Below are positions 59,145 through 64,000 of a stretch of DNA of 64,000 nucleotides, one piece after another; the stretch's first letter is position 1, and every line of letters begins with the position of its first letter. Source of the stretch: Streptomyces diastatochromogenes (lineage in GTDB: Bacteria; Actinomycetota; Actinomycetes; Streptomycetales; Streptomycetaceae). The notes beneath the pieces were generated by a model that made no database searches, was not told the DNA's origin, and saw nothing but the letters and a program-made list of their open reading frames with translations. The stretch covers positions 62,001-126,000 of the forward strand of contig NZ_MCGQ01000029.1 of the NCBI RefSeq assembly GCF_002242805.1, written 5' to 3'. A program made the position numbers and the translations under genes.

Positions 59145-60530
59145 TCAGGACGGGTCAGCCGGCTCCCGGCGCCCCCGCAGCCACACGTAGACCGGAATGC
59201 CCGCGAACAGGAACAGCACGCCCTGGTAGACGGCCGCGTACCCGGCGCCCGCGATCAGCCAGAAGGAGAAGGCGAAGGAGAGCGCGGCGACGATCAGGTC
59301 GCGGACCAGACCGGCCGGGCGGACCTGCTCGCGGGTGCCGCGCGCCAGCCAGTACAGCTGGGCGGCGGCCGAGAGGAGGTAGGGGACGCAGCCGGTGAAG
59401 GTGGTGATGAGGACCAGCACGCGGAAGGTGGTGTCCGGCCCCGCGGTGTAGTTCAGGGCGATCAGCAGCGTGCCGAGGACCACGCAGGCCCACACCCCGA
59501 AGCCGGGCACCCCGCCCTTGCCGACCTTGGCGAACGGCGCCGGGAAGAGTCCGTCGCGGGCCGCCGCGTACGGCATCTGCGCGGCCATCAGGATCCAGCC
59601 GTTCAGGCAGCCGACGATCGAGGCGACCGCGACCAGCGCGATCGCCGTACCGCCCCAGTGTCCGCCGGTGATGACGTCCACCGCGTCGGCGAAGGGCGCG
59701 CCGGAGTCGACCAGCTTGTCGTGCGGGACCAGGCCGAAGACGGCGACCGTGCCCAGGATGTAGACGAGGGCGGAGCCGAGCGTGCCGAGGATGCTCGCGC
59801 GGCCCACCGTGCGCTCCGGGTCGTCCACCTCGCCCGCGCTGACCGCCGCCGACTCGACGCCGAGGAAGCTGTACAGGAGCAGCGCGGCGGAGGCGGCCAG
59901 GGCGCCGGGGACGCTGTCGCCGGAGGCGTTGAAGGGGCCGAAGTTGTCGGCGTCGACGAAGAACAGGCCGATGGTGGCGACCAGGAGCAGGGGGACGAAC
60001 TTCAGGATCGTGGAGACGATCTGCACCGCGCCGACCCAGCGGGTGCCGGCGAAGTTCGCGGCGGCGGGCAGCCACAGCGCGGCGAGCGCGACCAGGCCCT
60101 CGGCGAGGTGGTTGCCGTGCAGCGGTATGAGGACGTCGACGTAACCGACCACGGCGACCGCGAGCGCGGCGATGCTGACCCAGCACATCGTCCAGTACGA
60201 CCACGCCGACAGGAATCCCGCGAACGGGCCGAACGCGTCGCGCGGGTACACGTACAGTCCGCCGGTGACCGGGCTGCGCCGGGCCAGCTTCCCGAAGAGC
60301 AGGGCGAGCAGCACGGCGGCGACGGACAGGACGACGAAGGCGAGCAGGCTGACCGTGCCGTACGGGGCGACGGTGGCGGGCAGCGCGAAGATGCCGCCGC
60401 CGATGATGTTGCCCATCACCAGGGCGGTGGCGGCGGCCAGGCCGAAGGTGCGGCGGGGAGAAGCGGGCCGGGCCTCGGACTCGGCGGCCTCGGTGGAGTC
60501 GGTGGAGTCGGCTGTGTGCGGGGCGGTCAT
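59145..60530 (-). CDS. Amino acid permease of the APC superfamily
   Basis: The 461-residue protein has about twelve transmembrane helices (first about 30-52 after a soluble N-terminus). The motif VMGNIIGGGIFALPATV and the YPRDAFGPFAGFLSAW loop fit basic amino acid/S-methylmethionine permeases of the APC family. It stands divergently from mmuM, as in E. coli mmuP-mmuM, so S-methylmethionine is a plausible substrate, though ornithine/arginine exchange is also possible beside argG. Start at 60530. Confidence 0.88.
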   Translation of the reverse strand: MTAPHTADSTDSTEAAESEARPASPRRTFGLAAATALVMGNIIGGGIFALPATVAPYGTVSLLAFVVLSVAAVLLALLFGKLARRSPVTGGLYVYPRDAFGPFAGFLSAWSYWTMCWVSIAALAVAVVGYVDVLIPLHGNHLAEGLVALAALWLPAAANFAGTRWVGAVQIVSTILKFVPLLLVATIGLFFVDADNFGPFNASGDSVPGALAASAALLLYSFLGVESAAVSAGEVDDPERTVGRASILGTLGSALVYILGTVAVFGLVPHDKLVDSGAPFADAVDVITGGHWGGTAIALVAVASIVGCLNGWILMAAQMPYAAARDGLFPAPFAKVGKGGVPGFGVWACVVLGTLLIALNYTAGPDTTFRVLVLITTFTGCVPYLLSAAAQLYWLARGTREQVRPAGLVRDLIVAALSFAFSFWLIAGAGYAAVYQGVLFLFAGIPVYVWLRGRREPADPS

Positions 60531-60696
60531 GGCGGTTCCGGGGGTGCGTGGGGACGCGCGGGGGCGCGGCGCGGCGTACGGGGTGGGGCGGGGGGATGGG
60601 GGTCGTGATCGTATCCCGGCGTTCCACATGCTGGTCTATTTGTTCATCAGGTGGACACAATCCGGGGCCGACATCGGCATCGACTAGCGTCATGAC

Positions 60697-61620
60697 ATGA
60701 GCAGCAACACCTCCCCCAGCCTCGCCGAAGCCCTTGCCTCCGGGACGGTCGTGCTCGACGGCGGCATGTCCAACCAGCTGGAGTCCGCGGGGCACGACCT
60801 GAGCGACGAACTGTGGTCGGCGCGGCTGCTGGCCGAGCGGCCCGAGGCGGTCGCCGAGGCGCACCTCGCCTACTTCACGGCGGGCGCGAACGTGGCGATC
60901 ACCGCCAGCTACCAGGCCACCTTCGAGGGCTTCGCCCAGCGCGGGATCGGCCACGCGGAGGCGGCCCGGCTGCTCGGGCTGAGCGTGGAGCTGGCCCGGG
61001 AGGCGGTACGGCAGGCGCAGGACGCCGGGGTCGCGGGGCCGCTGTGGGTGGCCGCGTCGGTCGGCCCGTACGGGGCGATGCTCGCGGACGGCTCCGAGTA
61101 CCGGGGGCGGTACGGGCTGAGCGTCGACGAGCTGGAACGCTTCCACCGGCCGCGGATGGAGGTGCTCGCCGCTGCCGGTCCGGATGTACTGGCCCTGGAG
61201 ACGATCCCGGACACCGACGAGGCGGCGGCGCTGCTGCGGGCGGTGCGGGGGCTCGGGGTGCCGGCGTGGCTCTCGTACACCGTCGACGGTCGGCGCACCC
61301 GTGCCGGGCAGCCGCTGGAGGAGGCCTTCGCCCTGGCTGCCGACCTCGACGAAGTGATCGCGGTCGGCGTGAACTGCTGTGCCCCGGAGGACGTGGAGTA
61401 CGCCGTCGAGACCGCGGCCCGGGTCACCGGCAAGCCGGTCGTCGTCTATCCCAACAGCGGGGAAGCGTGGGACGCGGAGGCGCGTGCCTGGACGGGGCGG
61501 ACCACGTTCAGCGCCGAGCAGGTGAAGGGGTGGCGGGATGCGGGGGCGCGGTTGATCGGGGGGTGCTGCCGGGTGGGGCCGGAGGGCATTGCGGGGATTG
61601 CGGGGGCGCTGGCTGTTTAG
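60697..61620 (+). CDS. mmuM: Homocysteine S-methyltransferase
   Basis: The 307-residue enzyme transfers a methyl group from S-methylmethionine to homocysteine, giving methionine. Zinc ligands are the Cys of VNCCAPEDVEY and the GGCCRVG pair near the C-terminus; other landmarks are LDGGMSNQLESAGHDL and VYPNSGEAWD. It is divergent from the permease, separated by 166 bp. No clear promoter was identified (a TAGCGT -10-like sequence lies at 60685). Confidence 0.94.
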   Translation: MSSNTSPSLAEALASGTVVLDGGMSNQLESAGHDLSDELWSARLLAERPEAVAEAHLAYFTAGANVAITASYQATFEGFAQRGIGHAEAARLLGLSVELAREAVRQAQDAGVAGPLWVAASVGPYGAMLADGSEYRGRYGLSVDELERFHRPRMEVLAAAGPDVLALETIPDTDEAAALLRAVRGLGVPAWLSYTVDGRRTRAGQPLEEAFALAADLDEVIAVGVNCCAPEDVEYAVETAARVTGKPVVVYPNSGEAWDAEARAWTGRTTFSAEQVKGWRDAGARLIGGCCRVGPEGIAGIAGALAV

Positions 61621-61628
61621 GGCGGGTC

Positions 61629-61663
61629 GAGCCGGTGGGAGCAACTCCCGCTTGGGCGGGCTC
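61629..61663. terminator. Hairpin terminator between convergent genes
   Basis: GAGCC (61629-61633) pairs with GGCTC (61659-61663) and encloses GGGAG-CAA-CTCCC (61637-61649). It lies between the mmuM stop and the stop of the right-edge gene. Confidence 0.6.
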
Positions 61664-61665
61664 TG

Positions 61666-64000
61666 TCAGCGCTCGTCCTGCTCGTCCTGCTCGTCCTGCT
61701 CGATCGACCGTACGCGCCGGATCTCCATCCAGCCCTTGACCGCGTGCAGTCCCAGTGACGGATCGTGCTCCGGTCGGCTCGGCAGCCAGGGCAGGGCCGG
61801 TTCACCGTCCGCGTCCAACCCGTGCACCATGAGGCTGCCCGCGCGCTCCGGCATGCCCGCGGCCTCCCACGTCTGGGCGAGTTCCCCCACGGCGGACGGT
61901 TCTCCCGCGTCCACCGCCACCCGGCACAGCCGTTCGGCCTCGGAGACGTGACCGGCCTCGCGTCGCATGCGGGCGAGCGACACCAACGCCGGGGCGTGAC
62001 CGCCCTCGGCGGCTTGCTCGTAGAGGTGCTCCGCCTCGTCCAGATCGCCGAACTCCCACTGCCGCTGCGCCAGCCACGCCATGGCGTGCATGTCTCCCTC
62101 CTCGGCCGCCGCCCGCAGGATCGCCTCTCCCGCTCCGGCGCCATCCGTCGCCTCGGCGTGGTCCGCGAGCACGGCCAGGCCCTGCTGCCGGCCCATGTAC
62201 TCCCAGAACGACAGGTTCACCATCCGTGCCGGGCTCAGGCCGCCCAGAGCCGCGGCATTCCGGGCCATGCGTTCCCCCTCCGCCGGGTCGACGCTCCTCA
62301 CGAGCTGAGCCATCATCCCCAGGACGAAGAAGTCGCCCAGCTCGGCCCCCTGATACGCCGCCGCGACGGCACCGGGCACGTCGTCTTCGTTCACCAGCCG
62401 CATACGGGCCAGTTCGAACGCGGCAGCGTGGTCCCCGGCGGCGATGGCCCTGCGGAAGTACCGCTCCGCCGCGCCCAGTTCTCCGGCGAGCATGCGACGG
62501 CGGCCCAGGAAGGTCAGCGCCGCGGCCCAGCCGAGTTCGGCCGCGGCCCTGGCCAGCCGCTCCACTTCGCCGTCGCTGCCGGCGAGTTCCTTGCCTTCCG
62601 CGACGAACAGCAGGGCCTCCGGATGGCCGGTCCCGATGATCTCCGGAACAAGCCGTCGCGCCGCCTCGTCATCGCCGTCCTCCTCATACCAGCTGACGAG
62701 ATCGAGCAGTGCGGTGGCGTCACCCGCGTCATGCCCCTTCCACATCAGCTCGACGGCCTCCTCCCTGCATCCGCGGGTCTCCCGCAGGCTCGCCATCTCG
62801 GCCCACGCGCGGGCGTGCCCACGCTCGGCCGCCCGCCGGAAGAGGGTGTCGGCGACGGCGTACCGTCCTCTGCGGCGGGCGGAGTTCGCCAGCTCGTACA
62901 GGTCGGCGGCGTCGGCCGCGAACCGCTCGGCCGCCTCCCAGAAGGGCGCGCCGGGACAGACGTAGGACCTCGCGAGGCGACCGTACTGGTCGAGGTAGTC
63001 GGCCAGCCTCCGCTGCCCCGGCCGCGCGCCCATCCCGCCGGCCGCGGCCACCTCGCCCAAGGGCGCCACGACCCCCTTGATCCGATGCCGCCCGTGGTCC
63101 AGCGCCCCGGCGAACCAGTCGGCTCCGGCTCCGGCCCGCTGTGTCTCGTTGAGATACGCCGGGGCGGCCGCCTCCAGGAGGCCGTCCGGGAGTGCGGGGC
63201 CGTGGCCCAGGCGCCGCGCGTCCATCGCCGCCGTGAGAACCGCCTTGCCATAGCAGGCCGGTGAGGCGTCGGCGGCCTCGTAGTACTCGACGAGCTGCGG
63301 TCCGGCCGCCAGCGTCTGGGTGAGGGTGCCGTCCCGGCTCGCGAGGCTCGCCACGGCCAGGGAGGGATCGCGCGTACCGCTGATGTCCCGCAGGGCATCG
63401 GGTGAGAAGGCCGCCGGAACCCGGCAGCCGATCGCCTGCGTGAGCAGGGCCCGCGCCTGCGGGTGCGGGTCCTTGCCGGGGGCGTCGGGCTGGGCGGTCA
63501 GCGCACGGTGGTGCTCACGCCACATGGTCATCAGCACGACGATCGGCTGGGGCCGCTCCAGAAGTCGGCGCAGCTGCGCGGCGACCTCCTCGCCCCGCTC
63601 CCGGGCGAGGAAGTTCTGCCCTTCGTCCAGCCACAGCACGGTCCCTGGACGTGCCAGGCCGGCGTCGAGCAGGCCGAGCAGGCTGCCGGAGTCCTTCGGG
63701 AAGACCAGGTCCCAGTCCGGCAGGCAGCCGCGTACCGCCTCGTACGCGGTCCGTGTCTTGCCGGTGCAGGACTCGCCCAGGATGAGCACGAGGGCCGGAT
63801 CCGGCCCGAGCGCCGCCTGCCGCAGCCGGTGTCGCAGGTGTCGGTCGTGGTCGCGCGGAACGTAGGTGGGCAGGACGAAGTCGGTCACAGAGGTGGGCAG
63901 TACGAAGTCCGCCGCCGCGCCGGTCGTGCCGCCGGGGGCACCCACGATGCCGGGGACGGCGGGGTGCACTCCGAGGCTGCCGGGATGCCAGTCGGCGACG
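61666..64000 (-). CDS. P-loop NTPase/Sel1-like repeat protein (N-terminus cut by window edge)
   Basis: The 777 or more visible residues continue in frame to the right edge, so the start lies outside. From the N-terminal side: a region VADWHPGSLGVHPAV (the beginning of a recurring Streptomyces module), the Walker A LILGESCTGKTRTAYEAV, Walker B TVLWLDEGQN, and a long C-terminal run of 30-40-residue alpha-helical units (RRAAERGHARAWAEMASLRETRG, QAAEGGHAPALVSLARMRREAGH) of Sel1/TPR type. The C-terminus ends in an EQD repeat. Proteins of this form are common in Streptomyces; their targets and functions are unknown. Confidence 0.85.
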   Translation of the reverse strand, partial: VADWHPGSLGVHPAVPGIVGAPGGTTGAAADFVLPTSVTDFVLPTYVPRDHDRHLRHRLRQAALGPDPALVLILGESCTGKTRTAYEAVRGCLPDWDLVFPKDSGSLLGLLDAGLARPGTVLWLDEGQNFLARERGEEVAAQLRRLLERPQPIVVLMTMWREHHRALTAQPDAPGKDPHPQARALLTQAIGCRVPAAFSPDALRDISGTRDPSLAVASLASRDGTLTQTLAAGPQLVEYYEAADASPACYGKAVLTAAMDARRLGHGPALPDGLLEAAAPAYLNETQRAGAGADWFAGALDHGRHRIKGVVAPLGEVAAAGGMGARPGQRRLADYLDQYGRLARSYVCPGAPFWEAAERFAADAADLYELANSARRRGRYAVADTLFRRAAERGHARAWAEMASLRETRGCREEAVELMWKGHDAGDATALLDLVSWYEEDGDDEAARRLVPEIIGTGHPEALLFVAEGKELAGSDGEVERLARAAAELGWAAALTFLGRRRMLAGELGAAERYFRRAIAAGDHAAAFELARMRLVNEDDVPGAVAAAYQGAELGDFFVLGMMAQLVRSVDPAEGERMARNAAALGGLSPARMVNLSFWEYMGRQQGLAVLADHAEATDGAGAGEAILRAAAEEGDMHAMAWLAQRQWEFGDLDEAEHLYEQAAEGGHAPALVSLARMRREAGHVSEAERLCRVAVDAGEPSAVGELAQTWEAAGMPERAGSLMVHGLDADGEPALPWLPSRPEHDPSLGLHAVKGWMEIRRVRSIEQDEQDEQDER

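Noticed and set aside
60608..60696. Promoters for the permease and mmuM
   Set aside because: TACGAT and TAGCGT -10-like boxes are present but no acceptable -35 at 16-18 bases could be found for either.

Overview
The window is high-GC (roughly 70% or more) DNA of Streptomyces type. The evidence is the strong codon bias, GTG and TTG starts, GGAGG-type ribosome sites, abundant RsbW-like ATPases, a whiJ-like XRE/DUF397 pair, an alditol oxidase closely matching S. coelicolor AldO, and an intergenic repeat I recognise from Streptomyces. No tRNA, rRNA, CRISPR array, insertion sequence or phage gene was seen. Both edges cut genes: an RsbW-like ATPase on the left and a P-loop/Sel1-repeat protein on the right.

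Layout. 1-15.4 kb is housekeeping and signalling: a PoxB-type pyruvate oxidase, a PP2C-like protein with five 29-residue repeats, a LuxR-type regulator, a DUF456 protein, a GDSL hydrolase, an Ada-AlkA fusion coupled to Ogt, a SpoIIE-type phosphatase, RsgA, a 23-residue peptide gene, and a membrane protein joining sigma/anti-sigma-like cytoplasmic parts to an extracellular cellulose-binding module. 15.6-20.8 kb holds a radical SAM enzyme with an unusual cysteine spacing, an FMN-binding protein, a membrane protein, a LacI regulator and a hydroxyacid dehydrogenase. 20.8-31.7 kb holds AldO and then a galactan locus: ROK regulator, GH30 endo-galactanase, sugar ABC importer and GH2 beta-galactosidase, bounded by strong terminators. 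31.7-34.3 kb is an ABC-2 exporter. 34.4-46.5 kb is mixed: SnoaL, NmrA and AraC proteins, a nuclease-like secreted enzyme with a jacalin domain, the XRE/DUF397/ATPase cluster, a TetR-hydrolase pair, a PEP mutase-like enzyme, GNAT, SH3 and VOC proteins. 46.4-57.6 kb is a second plant-polysaccharide region: a DUF2264 protein, rhamnogalacturonan acetylesterase, PL4 rhamnogalacturonan lyase, an HTH-ACP fusion, a GH43 exo-galactanase with lectin domain, a GH43 arabinofuranosidase and a surface beta-helix protein. 57.6-64 kb holds argG, an APC permease with divergent mmuM, and the right-edge P-loop protein.

How it works together. The two sugar regions look like parts of one programme for pectic rhamnogalacturonan I and its arabinogalactan side chains. 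Secreted PL4 and CE12 enzymes act on the backbone, GH43 enzymes remove arabinose and galactose, GH30 cuts beta-1,6-galactan, the ABC importer takes up the oligosaccharides and the cytosolic GH2 enzyme hydrolyses them. A 16-bp motif of the form GTTCG-N6-CGAAC lies upstream of both the ABC operon and the GH43 operon and may tie them together.

Least explained items: the HTH-ACP fusion with its divergent small ORF, the sigma/anti-sigma/CBM2 sensor, the 23-residue peptide, a 20-unit heptanucleotide array in the leader of the DUF2264 gene, and a nested hairpin region between divergent genes at 4.4-4.55 kb. All functional calls come from reading the sequence; no database search was run.
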